Origin: Acrocarpospora macrocephala
GTDB taxonomy: Bacteria > Actinomycetota > Actinomycetes > Streptosporangiales > Streptosporangiaceae
DNA length: 60,049 bases
Direction: 5' to 3'
NCBI RefSeq assembly: GCF_009687865.1
Contig: NZ_BLAE01000042.1
Location: 38,068-98,116 of the forward strand
The position numbers and the translations under genes were made by a program. Positions 25,164-33,925 of this stretch are shown piece by piece (within the stretch, counting starts at the first letter, position 1; each line of letters starts with the position of its first letter). The notes beneath the pieces were generated by a model that was given only the letters and a program-made list of their open reading frames with translations, was not told the origin of the DNA and made no database searches.

Positions 25164-25743
25164 CGCCCGGCGCCGGTGTCCCGGCGTCCATCAGCGCGGC
25201 GAGCTCCGGATCGCCGCGTAGCTTGGCCAGGCAGCGTGCCCGGGTCGGGCCGATGCTCCCGATCGGTATCCCGAGGCGCGCGCTGATCTCCGTGTAGGAG
25301 ACGTCCTGGATGAGGAGCGAGACGATGCGCCGGCACGCCGGGGACAGCCGTGCGAAGGCGGCGCGTAACGCCGCATCCCGTTCCGCGGCTTCCAGCACCT
25401 GATCGATGCTGAGGGATCTGTCATCGGGATACATGGTGATGTCCGGAGGGAGCTCGACGTTCAGATGTTCACGTCGTGCCCTGAGAGTGCGGAAGCATTC
25501 GTGTTTGGTGGTGGTGGCGAGCCACGCGCCGAAACGATCCGCCTGGCGTAACCCGGACAGGTGCTCGACGGCGAGCATCCACACGCGCTGGGCCGCGTCA
25601 TCGATGTCCTGGCGGCTGGCCAGGTATCCCCGGCAGATCGACCACACCATGGGCGAGTAGCGCTTGACCAGCTCGTCCCACGCGTTCTGGTCACCGGCCC
25701 TGGCCTGGACGACGAGAGCTTCGACCAGCGACTGCGCGGGCAT
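25147..25743 (-). CDS. ECF-type RNA polymerase sigma factor
   Basis: A 198-residue group IV sigma factor. Region 2 runs from about residue 18 to 90 (AWDELVKRYSPMVWSICRGY, DIDDAAQRVWMLAVEHL, FGAWLATTTKHECFRTLR). Region 4 covers about 130-180 (LSPACRRIVSLLIQDVSYTE, ISARLGIPIGSIGPTRARCL). The ATG at 25743 follows AAAGGAGAGCACG. It lies 29 bases after the subtilase gene and overlaps the next gene, so it belongs to one operon with them. It may drive this operon and the divergent CHAT gene. Confidence 0.9.
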   Translation of the reverse strand: MPAQSLVEALVVQARAGDQNAWDELVKRYSPMVWSICRGYLASRQDIDDAAQRVWMLAVEHLSGLRQADRFGAWLATTTKHECFRTLRARREHLNVELPPDITMYPDDRSLSIDQVLEAAERDAALRAAFARLSPACRRIVSLLIQDVSYTEISARLGIPIGSIGPTRARCLAKLRGDPELAALMDAGTPAPGGDRRG

Positions 25744-25772
25744 CGTGCTCTCCTTTCGGCACCGTCGGCTCG

Positions 25773-27068
25773 TTATCTCCGAACCACCCTGATGTCCTGC
25801 TGGCTGAACGCCAGTTGCGGTGAGGTGAGCAGTTCGTTCGCCACCTCGGCGACGGTGGCACCCCGCGATGCGGCCTCTCCCGCGATGAAGCCCGCCACGT
25901 CCGCGGTGGCGAAAGAGCTTCCCTCCCACGTCGCGTAGCCTTCGCCGAAGTCCTCGATCTCGGGCAGGTCGACCATTCGGCCCCGGGCGTCGTCCACGGT
26001 CACCAGTTGCACTTCGCCGGGCAGGAACAGGCCGCGTCTGTCCGTTCCCCGCGCCATGACATCGGCCCAGACCGCCTGGTCCAGGGTGGGAGAGAAGAAT
26101 GCCTCCCGACCAGATTCGTCGTCCGCGCCAACCGCGATCACGGTGGAGCTGGCGGCCGGCCACATGGGTGTCGCGGCCGGAGGCTTGAACGGACTTGATG
26201 ATGGCTGGTCACCGTGGTTGCCAAGAGCCGCCACTTTCACCACACCGACGGTCCGTTCGCAGGCGCGCTGCAACACCAGGGGTTCCTGCCCGTCGGCCGA
26301 GGTGCCGCCCAGGGCCAGGACGAACATGTCGAGGTCGTCCTTCAATGCCTCGACCATGGCCTTGGCCACCTCCCACACCGTGGTGAGGAGGGTTCGCTCG
26401 TCGAGCACCGGCTTGATGACGAATTCCGCGTCCGGCGCCCGCTCGGCGGCGATCGAGCAGACCAGGAGGCAGTGCCCGGCGAACGAGGACAGCCTTGTCC
26501 CCCGTTCTTGCTCGATGAGAACATCCAGTGCCGATTCGTACCGCCCGTCCAGGCCGGGATGGGGAAACAGCCGGGTATCGAACACGCCAATGCGTATCCG
26601 GCGATCCCGCTGCGGCGTTTGAGGCGGCAGCCTGAAGGCGGCAGCTTTTTTCGGATGGCCGAAGCTGCCGCCGTGGTATGGCGCGGCCTTAATGCTTTCG
26701 CACATCCGGTTCTTCGCCATCGCCGGGTACCAGCCGAAATGCTTTTCGGCGAATTTCTCGCGGAGGTGGAACAACAGCTCGTCCAGCGGCGTGATCGCGA
26801 CTCCGGCGTACGTCGCTCCCCCCGCCTTCACCATCCTCGCCTTGAGGTCCGCCCTGGCCGGCAGGTTCGCCATGGCCTGGTCAAGCCCGTCCAGTTCGAA
26901 TCTCGTGAGCCCGAGCGCCTCGTTGCGTTCCGGCAGGGTCGGCACGGTGATTTTCAGATCGCGCAGCGCGTCCTCCACAATGCCCTGCTCTTTCAGGTCC
27001 ACCACGAGCTGATCGACATGGAACGACTCGGTCGCCCGACGTGCGATCCGGGATATCTCGGCTGCCAC
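25773..27068 (-). CDS. S8 family subtilisin-like serine peptidase, intracellular
   Basis: A 431-residue subtilase with the triad intact: Asp164 in RIGVFDTRLFPHPGLDG, His199 in SSFAGHCLLVCSIAAE and Ser385 in WEGSSFATADVAGF, with the oxyanion Asn in VAALGNHGDQ. There is no signal peptide, and the first ~160 residues form a helical, non-secretory N-terminal region, so it should act in the cytoplasm. I chose the GTG at 27068 because AAGAAGGGA sits upstream; an ATG at 27137 is possible but lacks a ribosome-binding site. Cytoplasmic subtilases beside CHAT proteases occur in predicted prokaryotic conflict or cell-death modules, in which one protease may activate the other. Confidence 0.9.
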   Translation of the reverse strand: MAAEISRIARRATESFHVDQLVVDLKEQGIVEDALRDLKITVPTLPERNEALGLTRFELDGLDQAMANLPARADLKARMVKAGGATYAGVAITPLDELLFHLREKFAEKHFGWYPAMAKNRMCESIKAAPYHGGSFGHPKKAAAFRLPPQTPQRDRRIRIGVFDTRLFPHPGLDGRYESALDVLIEQERGTRLSSFAGHCLLVCSIAAERAPDAEFVIKPVLDERTLLTTVWEVAKAMVEALKDDLDMFVLALGGTSADGQEPLVLQRACERTVGVVKVAALGNHGDQPSSSPFKPPAATPMWPAASSTVIAVGADDESGREAFFSPTLDQAVWADVMARGTDRRGLFLPGEVQLVTVDDARGRMVDLPEIEDFGEGYATWEGSSFATADVAGFIAGEAASRGATVAEVANELLTSPQLAFSQQDIRVVRR

Positions 27069-27170
27069 GCGACTGTCCCTTCTTTGCGAGTGCGGCGTCT
27101 CCCGATATAGAGAGGGTTTGTCGCCCGGCTGATACATCACAGCGGCGGGACTCCGCGACAAACTGCTGGG
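27069..27170. promoter_or_regulatory. Divergent promoter of the subtilase and CHAT genes
   Basis: This 102-base divergent region holds a perfect 9-bp inverted repeat, GTTTGTCGC (27116-27124) and GCGACAAAC (27155-27163), with a 30-base spacer. The right arm ends 7 bases before the CHAT start codon. It could bind a regulator controlling both directions, or mark sites for the operon's own sigma factor. Confidence 0.42.
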
Positions 27171-29819
27171 ATGGACATCAGCGCTGTGGAGCTGGCGGCC
27201 GAAATGCTGCGGCAGGCGGAGGATGATCCGGCGCGGCTGATGGTCGTGGCGTCCGGCGTCGCCGGCCGGGCCAAGGCGGGCGGCGACTTCGCGCTCGCCT
27301 CGGTCGCGACCCGGGCCATGGGCGTCGCCGCCTTCCACGTCACGAGCCTCGACGTCGCGGCCCGCCACCTCAGGGCCGCGATTCAGCTGGCCGCCCGGGC
27401 GCGGGCGCCTGAGCTGGCGGCGGAGGCCCGGTTACGGCTGGCGTTCGTCTGCTGCGTACGCGGGCACATCCAGCAGGCCATGACGGAGATCGACACGGCG
27501 ATGAGCGATCTGCGGGGATCCGGCCGGGCCCGCGCGGAGGCGCAGCGAGGCGTGATCTTCAACTTCCTCAAGCGACCGGAGGAGGCGCTGGCCTGCTACC
27601 GCACCGCGGTCCCGGTCCTGCGGCGGGACGGGGACCGCCTCTGGCTGCAGCGGGTGCTGTCCAACCGCGGGATCATTCATGGCTACCGGCACGAGTTCGC
27701 GGCCGCGGAGACGGATCTGGCCGAAGCCGAGGCGCAGTGCGAACGGCTGGACCTCGACCTCTCCATGGCCATCGTGCAGCAGAATCGTGGCTGGGTCAGC
27801 GCGATGCGCGGGGATGTCCCCGCCGCGCTGCTGCGGCTGGATTTCGCCGAGCGCCGGTTCCGCGCCCTGGGCACCCACCAGCTGTGCTGGACTCTCGTCG
27901 ACCGAGCCGAGCTGCTGCTCTCGGCCGGCCTGATCGCCGAGGCGGCCGAGGCCGCCCAGGAGGCGGTCGCCGAGTTCGAGCTCAGGCGGCGCGCCATCGG
28001 CCTGCCGGAGGCACGCCTGGTCCTGGCCCGTACGGCCTATCTGAGCGGCGAGCATGCCGCCTCGGCGGAGGTGGCGCGCCGGGCGGCCCGCGATTTCGCC
28101 CGGCAGCGCCGCCCGGACTGGGTGGCGATGGCCCGCTTCGTGGCGGTGCGGGCGTCGATCGCCGGAACCGGCGGCAAGGGCGTGACCGTGGCGCAGATCG
28201 AGCGGTGCGCGGCGGCGCTGGAAAGCTCGGGCTGGGCGCTGACCGGCGTGGAGGCGCGGATGCTCGCGGCCGGCCTCGCCACGGAGCGGGGCCAGGCCGG
28301 GCGCGCCCGCGAGCAGCTGGAGCCGGCCGCCCGGCGGCGCCATCGCGGCCCGGCCCTGCTGCGGATCCGTGCCTGGCACGCGGAGGCTCTGCTCCGGCTG
28401 GCCCGGGGCGACCGGCGTGGGGCCAGGAGCGCGATCCGCACGGCGCTGCGCGTGCACGACGAGCACGGGGCGACCCTGCGGGCCACCGACCTGCGCGCGC
28501 ACGCCTCCGGATTCCGGGTGGAAGTGGCGGAGGCCGGGCTCCGGCTGGCCCTGCAGGACGGCGACCCCGCCCAGGTCCTGACCTGGGCGGAGCAGGGCAG
28601 GGCCAGGCACCTGCTCATGCGGCCCGCGCGGCCGCCGGATGATCCCGGCCTGGCCGAGGCCATGGCGCAGCTGAGGGTCGTCGTCACCGAGATCGGTGAA
28701 GCACGTGCCGCCGGGCACGGCCCCGGTGGCCTGGCCAAGCGGCAGCTCGCGCTCGAACGGGAGATCCGCGACCACAGCCGCCGGCAGGCCGGCGAATCTC
28801 CCCAAGTGCGGGCCAGTCCGGTACGGCCCGGCGAGCTGTCGGCCGATCTCGATGACGCCGCGCTGGTCGAGTATGTCCACCTCGACGACCTGCTGTACGC
28901 GGTCACCGTGGCCGGCGGCCGGGTCCGGCTCCACCGGCTGGGGCCCTTGCCGCCGATCCGCGAGATCATCGATCGCGTGCCGTTCGCGCTGCGGCGGCTG
29001 GCCCGGCACCGCACCAGCTCCGCCGGCCGCTCCGCCGCCGCGATGCTCCTGGAACACGCCGCCACCCGGTTGGACGCGGCCCTGCTGCGCCCGCTGGAGG
29101 CCGAGATCCGCGACCGGCCCGTGGTGCTGATCCCGAGCGGTCCGCTCCAGGCGATGCCCTGGTCGATCCTGCCCTCCTGCGCCGGGCGTACGGTCACCCT
29201 GTCACCGTCGGCGACCCTGTGGCACGCCAGCGCCAGGGGGCGGCCGGTGGACGGGCCGACGATCGCGGCCGCGGGACCTGACCTGCCGGGGGCCCGCGCC
29301 GAGGTCGAGGCGGTCGCCTCGATCCACGCCGTGCCGCCGCTGGTGGGCGAGGCGGCGAGCACGGAGGCGGTGCTGGCCGCGCTGGACGGCGCCGGGCTGG
29401 CCCATCTGGCCGCCCACGGCCGCCTGCACGCGACGAACCCCTTGTTCTCCTCCCTGCGCCTGGCGGACGGCCCGCTGACCATCTACGACCTGGAACGCCT
29501 GCGCCGCCCGCCGCAGGTGCTCGTGCTGGCCGCCTGCGACAGCGGGCGTTTCGTCGTCCGCGCGGGAGATGAGCTGCTGGGGCTGAGCGCGACCTTCCTC
29601 GCGCTCGGCACGCGCGCGATCGTGGCGCCGGTCCTGTCGGTCCTCGACGCCGAGACCACCACGCTCATGATCGCTCTGCACAAGCTGCTGGCCGCCGGGC
29701 ATTCCGTCGCGTCCGCGCTCGCGCAGACCCAGCGGCAGATCGCGGGAGAGGACCCCCAAGCCGGTGCGCTGGCGGCCGCGTTCGTCTGCATCGGAGCCGA
29801 CCGCGCCGTAACGCCGTAA
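27171..29819 (+). CDS. TPR-CHAT caspase-like protease
   Basis: An 882-residue protein. Residues ~1-480 are a long array of helical TPR-like repeats (AARHLRAAIQLAARARAPEL, RPEEALACYRTAVPVL, AAETDLAEAEAQCERLDL). Residues ~560-880 form a CHAT (caspase HetF-associated with TPRs) peptidase domain. The catalytic dyad is present: His749 in LAHLAAHGRLH and Cys789 in VLVLAACDSGRF, followed by GLSATFLALGTRAIVAPV. CHAT proteases are caspase relatives that are usually activated by binding a signal through the TPR part and then cleave partner proteins. The gene is divergent from the subtilase-sigma operon across a shared promoter, so the four genes probably form one module. Confidence 0.92.
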   Translation: MDISAVELAAEMLRQAEDDPARLMVVASGVAGRAKAGGDFALASVATRAMGVAAFHVTSLDVAARHLRAAIQLAARARAPELAAEARLRLAFVCCVRGHIQQAMTEIDTAMSDLRGSGRARAEAQRGVIFNFLKRPEEALACYRTAVPVLRRDGDRLWLQRVLSNRGIIHGYRHEFAAAETDLAEAEAQCERLDLDLSMAIVQQNRGWVSAMRGDVPAALLRLDFAERRFRALGTHQLCWTLVDRAELLLSAGLIAEAAEAAQEAVAEFELRRRAIGLPEARLVLARTAYLSGEHAASAEVARRAARDFARQRRPDWVAMARFVAVRASIAGTGGKGVTVAQIERCAAALESSGWALTGVEARMLAAGLATERGQAGRAREQLEPAARRRHRGPALLRIRAWHAEALLRLARGDRRGARSAIRTALRVHDEHGATLRATDLRAHASGFRVEVAEAGLRLALQDGDPAQVLTWAEQGRARHLLMRPARPPDDPGLAEAMAQLRVVVTEIGEARAAGHGPGGLAKRQLALEREIRDHSRRQAGESPQVRASPVRPGELSADLDDAALVEYVHLDDLLYAVTVAGGRVRLHRLGPLPPIREIIDRVPFALRRLARHRTSSAGRSAAAMLLEHAATRLDAALLRPLEAEIRDRPVVLIPSGPLQAMPWSILPSCAGRTVTLSPSATLWHASARGRPVDGPTIAAAGPDLPGARAEVEAVASIHAVPPLVGEAASTEAVLAALDGAGLAHLAAHGRLHATNPLFSSLRLADGPLTIYDLERLRRPPQVLVLAACDSGRFVVRAGDELLGLSATFLALGTRAIVAPVLSVLDAETTTLMIALHKLLAAGHSVASALAQTQRQIAGEDPQAGALAAAFVCIGADRAVTP

Positions 29820-29951
29820 CCCGGTCACCACGGGCGTGTATCAGATGGCGGACTACCCGGCTCTGTGTCTAGTGCGAGCGGATTCGACACGAAAAGAGCC
29901 GGGTTCCGATGAATTCTCCGGCTCCACCTCACGAAAGCAGGGAACCGGGAA

Positions 29952-31583
29952 ATGGAACGTCATCAGCGCGACGAGTACTACGTGGTGAACGAGGGTGTGT
30001 ACCGCAGCGAGCGAGGAGTGCCCTCGTGCGTGCCCCCTTCGACAAGAGACGAGATACGGCGCTTCCGCTTCTCCCGCCTGCTGGCACCCGATCTCTCCGG
30101 CGCGGACGCGACCGGTCCCGCCCTGTCCGAGGAGCTGCTGGGGCGGCTGGCCGACGCGATGACCGTACAGGATCAGGCCGAGATCGACAGCCAGCCCGAC
30201 AGCGCCATCCCCGCCGGATACACCTATCTGGGGCAGAAGATCGACCATGACCTCACCATGGACCTCACGTCCGGGTCCCTCAACTCGAAGATCACAGTGG
30301 ACGAGCTCCTTCAGGGGCGGTCGCCCGCGCTGGACCTGGACTCGCTCTACGGGCTGGGCCCGGCGCACCCGGACAGTGCCGGGTTCTACGCCCCCGACGG
30401 CGTCCGGCTGCTCATGGGGAAGAACATCGCCGGGGGCGACATGCCCCGGCTGGATGGCTTCGACCTGCCGCGGCGCGAGGTTCCCGTCGCGGGCCGGGGC
30501 ACCGCGCTGATCCCCGACCACCGCAACGACGAGAACCTCGCGGTGGCGCAGATCCACCTGGCCTTCATCCGGTTCCACAACAAGGTGGTGGCCGATCTCG
30601 CGGAGGCCGGCACGCCCAGCGTGACGCTCTTCGAGACGGCGCGCGAACTGGTGGTGAAGCACTACCAGTGGCTGATCCGGCACGACTACCTGCCGAGGAT
30701 CGTCGACCCCGCGATCGTCGACGAGGTCTTCGGCTACGGCCGGAGGTTCTTCGAGACCTCGGCCACCCAGCCCGGCGACACCCCCACGATGCCGGTCGAG
30801 TTCTCCATGGCCGCGTTCCGTTTCGGGCACAGCATGGTCCGGGACCGGTACGAATGGAACAGCGTCTTCAACAGCGACCCGGCAGCTCCGAGACATCGGG
30901 CCCAGGCGACTCTGGAACTGCTCTTCAAATTCTCCGGCACGGGCGGCGACCGGACCTTCGAGGTCTCGGTTCCCTCGGACTGGATCGCCGACTACTGCCG
31001 GCTGTTCGACCTGACCACGGTGCCCGGCGCCGACGCCGCGTTCCACCGCTCCGCCACCGAGTTCAACTTCGCCAAGCGCATCGACACGCTGGTGGTCGAT
31101 TTCCTCCGCAGGCTCCCACCGGCCACCTTCGGCGCGACCGCCGGCGTGAGCGTCAGCGCCCGGGAGCGCAACCTCGCCTTCCGCAATCTCATGCGGGCGA
31201 CCACGGTCGATCTGGCGAGCGGCCAGCGGACGGCCGCGCTCCTCGGCGTGAAGGCGCTGACCGACGCGGAGATCCTGGTCGGGTCCGGCGGCGCCGACCT
31301 CACCGGTCTCCCCGGAGAGGATCAGCAGGCGCTGCTCGCGAACACGCCGCTGTGGTTCTACATCCTGCGGGAGGCGGAGATCAACGGCGGGCGCCTCACC
31401 GGTGTCGGCGGCCGGATCGTCGCCGAGGTGTTCCACCGGGCCATGGAGGGCAGCCGCCACTCGATCGTGCGCGAGCCCTCATGGCGGCCGACCCTCGGCC
31501 TGGAGCCGGGGACATTCGGCATGCCGCATCTCCTGATCTACGCGTTCGAGAATCGGAGTGAGCTGCTCAACCGGGTTGGGTGA
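29952..31583 (+). CDS. Animal-type haem peroxidase (peroxidase-cyclooxygenase superfamily)
   Basis: A 543-residue bacterial member of the animal haem peroxidase family, which use H2O2 to oxidise halides or organic substrates. Distal His99 lies in LGQKIDHDLTMD, followed by a Ca-loop-like segment. The catalytic Arg is probably Arg191 in IPDHRNDENLAVAQIH, and the proximal haem ligand His293 is in MAAFRFGHSMVRDRY. There is no signal peptide, so a cytosolic location is likely. It follows the CHAT gene by 132 bases on the same strand and may be an effector or simply a neighbour. The last 17 bases overlap the convergent MFS gene. Confidence 0.9.
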   Translation: MERHQRDEYYVVNEGVYRSERGVPSCVPPSTRDEIRRFRFSRLLAPDLSGADATGPALSEELLGRLADAMTVQDQAEIDSQPDSAIPAGYTYLGQKIDHDLTMDLTSGSLNSKITVDELLQGRSPALDLDSLYGLGPAHPDSAGFYAPDGVRLLMGKNIAGGDMPRLDGFDLPRREVPVAGRGTALIPDHRNDENLAVAQIHLAFIRFHNKVVADLAEAGTPSVTLFETARELVVKHYQWLIRHDYLPRIVDPAIVDEVFGYGRRFFETSATQPGDTPTMPVEFSMAAFRFGHSMVRDRYEWNSVFNSDPAAPRHRAQATLELLFKFSGTGGDRTFEVSVPSDWIADYCRLFDLTTVPGADAAFHRSATEFNFAKRIDTLVVDFLRRLPPATFGATAGVSVSARERNLAFRNLMRATTVDLASGQRTAALLGVKALTDAEILVGSGGADLTGLPGEDQQALLANTPLWFYILREAEINGGRLTGVGGRIVAEVFHRAMEGSRHSIVREPSWRPTLGLEPGTFGMPHLLIYAFENRSELLNRVG

Positions 31584-32754
31584 CCGCCACCTCGCGGTAG
31601 GCCGAACGCAGGCCGGCGGCCAGGAGCAGGGTGACGATGACGGAGGCGCAGGCCATGACGCCCATCGCGGTGGCCGGGGTGGTGAGCTGGGCGATCGTTC
31701 CGGCCAGGGCGGCGCCGACGCCCTGCATGGTGGTCAGGCCGGCGGATTGCAGGCCGAGGGCCTGGCCGGAGATGGACTCGGGGGTGAGGGCCAGCAGGCG
31801 TTCCTGGAGGAGCAGGCTGGCGGAGAAGCCGATGGAGGCGAGGGCGACGGCGGCCACGGCGAAGGGCAAGGACGGGTGCAGGAAGAAGATCAGGTAGGGG
31901 ATGGCGAGCAGGAGGCGGAGGGGGGCGCCTAGCCGTACGCGCCAGTGAGGTGGGAGGAAGCGGCCCGCGGCGATGTCGCCGAGGAGCATGCCGAAGGCGG
32001 CGAAGGCGAACAGCACGCCCGCGTGGGCGGGATCGAAGGCGACGAAGAGGGACTCGCAGCCGACAATCAAGCCGTTGGGAACCCATAACGCGAGGTAGAG
32101 GGACCGGTGCGACCCGGACGACCAGAGGACGCGGTTGGTGCGCCAGGTTTCGGGGATCGAAGGTCGGCCGGTGGCGCGGGGCGGCCTGGCGGTCAGGCCG
32201 AGGCGGGCGGTGGCGGCGGCGAGCAGGTAGAGGGACGCGCCGGTGAGGAGGGTGAGGGCGGGGGCCAGGAAGGTGACGAGCAGGCCGCCGATGGCGTATC
32301 CGACGATCTGCTGGATGCCGACGGACATGTTGATCGTGGAGCGGCCGAGCAGGTAGCCGTCCTTGGGGAGGATCTCGTTGAGGAGGCCGAAACGTACGCC
32401 GCCGCCGATGGAGGCGGCCAGGCCGAGCAGGAAGATGATCGCGAAGATGGCCCAGACGGGCAGGCCCGGGATGGCCACGGCGGCCGTGCCGAGGGCGAAG
32501 GTGAGGGCGAGGGCGATCATGGCGGCGCGGGGCGGCAGGCGGTCGGCCGCGGAGAGCAGGGCGAGCGCGCCGATCATCTGCGCGAAGGACGGGCCGAACA
32601 TGCTCAGGGCGGATAACAACGGCGAACTGGTGGCGGTGTAGACGAGCACGCCGAGGGCCAGGCCGCTGATGGTGGAGGCGGCGATCTGCAGGGATACGAC
32701 GGAGAAGAGGGCCTTGAATTCGGGGACGCGGAAAAGATCCCCATAGGTGCGCAT
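31567..32754 (-). CDS. MFS transporter (DUF5937/ArsR-controlled exporter)
   Basis: A 395-residue major facilitator with about twelve hydrophobic segments, of the kind often annotated as a drug efflux permease (ALGVLVYTATSSPLLSALS, IGGGVRFGLLNEILP). The start MRTYGDLFRVPEFKALF at 32754 is typical for this group. It is divergent from an ArsR-type regulator whose operator-like palindrome lies between them, so it is probably the regulated target. Substrate is unknown. The frame runs on upstream to 33768, but that part is antisense to the regulator. Confidence 0.88.
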   Translation of the reverse strand: MRTYGDLFRVPEFKALFSVVSLQIAASTISGLALGVLVYTATSSPLLSALSMFGPSFAQMIGALALLSAADRLPPRAAMIALALTFALGTAAVAIPGLPVWAIFAIIFLLGLAASIGGGVRFGLLNEILPKDGYLLGRSTINMSVGIQQIVGYAIGGLLVTFLAPALTLLTGASLYLLAAATARLGLTARPPRATGRPSIPETWRTNRVLWSSGSHRSLYLALWVPNGLIVGCESLFVAFDPAHAGVLFAFAAFGMLLGDIAAGRFLPPHWRVRLGAPLRLLLAIPYLIFFLHPSLPFAVAAVALASIGFSASLLLQERLLALTPESISGQALGLQSAGLTTMQGVGAALAGTIAQLTTPATAMGVMACASVIVTLLLAAGLRSAYREVAVTQPG

Positions 32755-32790
32755 GACGGGAAGTCTCCGGGGGGCCCGCGCGCGGGCGTT

Positions 32791-32816
32791 ATTGTTTCGC
32801 GGGGAGGCGAAACAAT
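32791..32816. promoter_or_regulatory. Perfect palindromic operator over the regulator's start codon
   Basis: ATTGTTTCGC (32791-32800) and GCGAAACAAT (32807-32816) form a perfect 10-bp inverted repeat around GGGGAG, which is the ribosome-binding site of the regulator gene. The right arm includes the first two bases of its ATG (32815). A bound dimer would cover the start of the regulator and the promoter of the divergent MFS gene, a classical autorepression layout. Confidence 0.65.
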
Positions 32817-33822
32817 GGGGTTGTGGCAGGTCAACGCGGACACGATGGCGGGCAGCCGGTTCGTGGTCTCGGCGGCGGCCGAAACCACCGCGTGCATGTT
32901 CGCCCTGGAGAAGGGCATGGCCACGCACCCGGGCGACCGCGCGTGGCTGGACGCCCACTCCCCCGCCTACCGGGCCCGGCTGGCCGGCGACCCGATCACC
33001 GCGCTGCTGCTGCGGGCGGCCCGGGGACGCAACTGGATCGCCGACTTCCTCACCCCGACCCCGCCGGGTGACGGCGCCCCTGCCTTTCTCGACGAGATCG
33101 GCCGGGTACGGCGCACGCCGCCCGAGGTCGTCCACGCCGACCTGGAGGTGTGCCTGCGCCGCCCCCTGCCGGCGGCGCTCCGGCGTGACGATCTCGCCGA
33201 CCGGGCGGCCGACCTGCTGGAATGGGTGTGGGCGGAGACCGTGCTGCCGTACTGGCCGAGGCGGCGGCGCATTCTTGAGGCCGATATCGTCGCGCGTACC
33301 AGGCATCTCGGGCAGGGCGGGTGGGCGGCGGCGCTGGACGACATGTCTCCGGGCATGCGCTGGCTGGGCGACAACCGCCTGCAGATCAACACCCATGACT
33401 ATCCGCCGCGAGACGTGACGGACGCCCGGCTGATGTTCGTTCCGGTGACGCCGCGCTCGGGGTGGGTGTCCTGGGACAGCGGGCGGCGCTTCTGCGTCGT
33501 CTATCCCTGTTCGGGCCCGCTCGCCGAACCCGAACCGGCGCGGCCCCCGGACGCCCTGGCGCGGCTGATCGGCGCGGGGCGGGCGCACGTGCTGACGCTG
33601 CTGGACACGCCGAAGAGCACCTCGCATCTGGTGGCGCTGACCGGCCAGGGTCTGGGTTCCGTCGGCCGCCACCTCAAGATCTTGCTGGACGCCGGGCTGA
33701 TCCAGCGCCGCCGATCGGGGCGATCTGTCCTGTATTTCCGTACGGACGCGGGCGCGGTCCTCGTTCAATCGTCAGCTGGTCAGGGGGCGTTGTGTGGCGC
33801 GATGCCCAGGCCGTCCACCTGA
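32815..33822 (+). CDS. DUF5937/ArsR-type winged-helix transcriptional regulator
   Basis: A 335-residue regulator. Residues ~1-240 resemble the DUF5937 domain (FVVSAAAETTACMFALEK, WIADFLTPTPPGDG), presumably ligand-sensing. Residues ~245-320 form an ArsR-type winged helix (LARLIGAGRAHVLTLLDTPK, STSHLVALTGQGLGSVGRHL, LLDAGLIQRRRSGRSVLYF). The ATG overlaps a perfect operator-like palindrome, with GGGGAGG as ribosome-binding site. It probably represses itself and the divergent MFS exporter. Confidence 0.88.
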   Translation: MGLWQVNADTMAGSRFVVSAAAETTACMFALEKGMATHPGDRAWLDAHSPAYRARLAGDPITALLLRAARGRNWIADFLTPTPPGDGAPAFLDEIGRVRRTPPEVVHADLEVCLRRPLPAALRRDDLADRAADLLEWVWAETVLPYWPRRRRILEADIVARTRHLGQGGWAAALDDMSPGMRWLGDNRLQINTHDYPPRDVTDARLMFVPVTPRSGWVSWDSGRRFCVVYPCSGPLAEPEPARPPDALARLIGAGRAHVLTLLDTPKSTSHLVALTGQGLGSVGRHLKILLDAGLIQRRRSGRSVLYFRTDAGAVLVQSSAGQGALCGAMPRPST

Positions 33823-33925
33823 GCACCGCGCCGGGTGTTCTCCCACGCGCTATGCAACCGTGTTTCCCTGTCAACGCACAGGTCCACTCCCGCACCGGAA
33901 TCTCCCCGTTGTGGACCCCTGTCTT

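Noticed and set aside
32755-33768. An N-terminal extension of the MFS exporter frame.
   Set aside because: It is antisense to the well-supported DUF5937/ArsR gene, and the MFS start MRTYGDLFRVPEF matches family starts.
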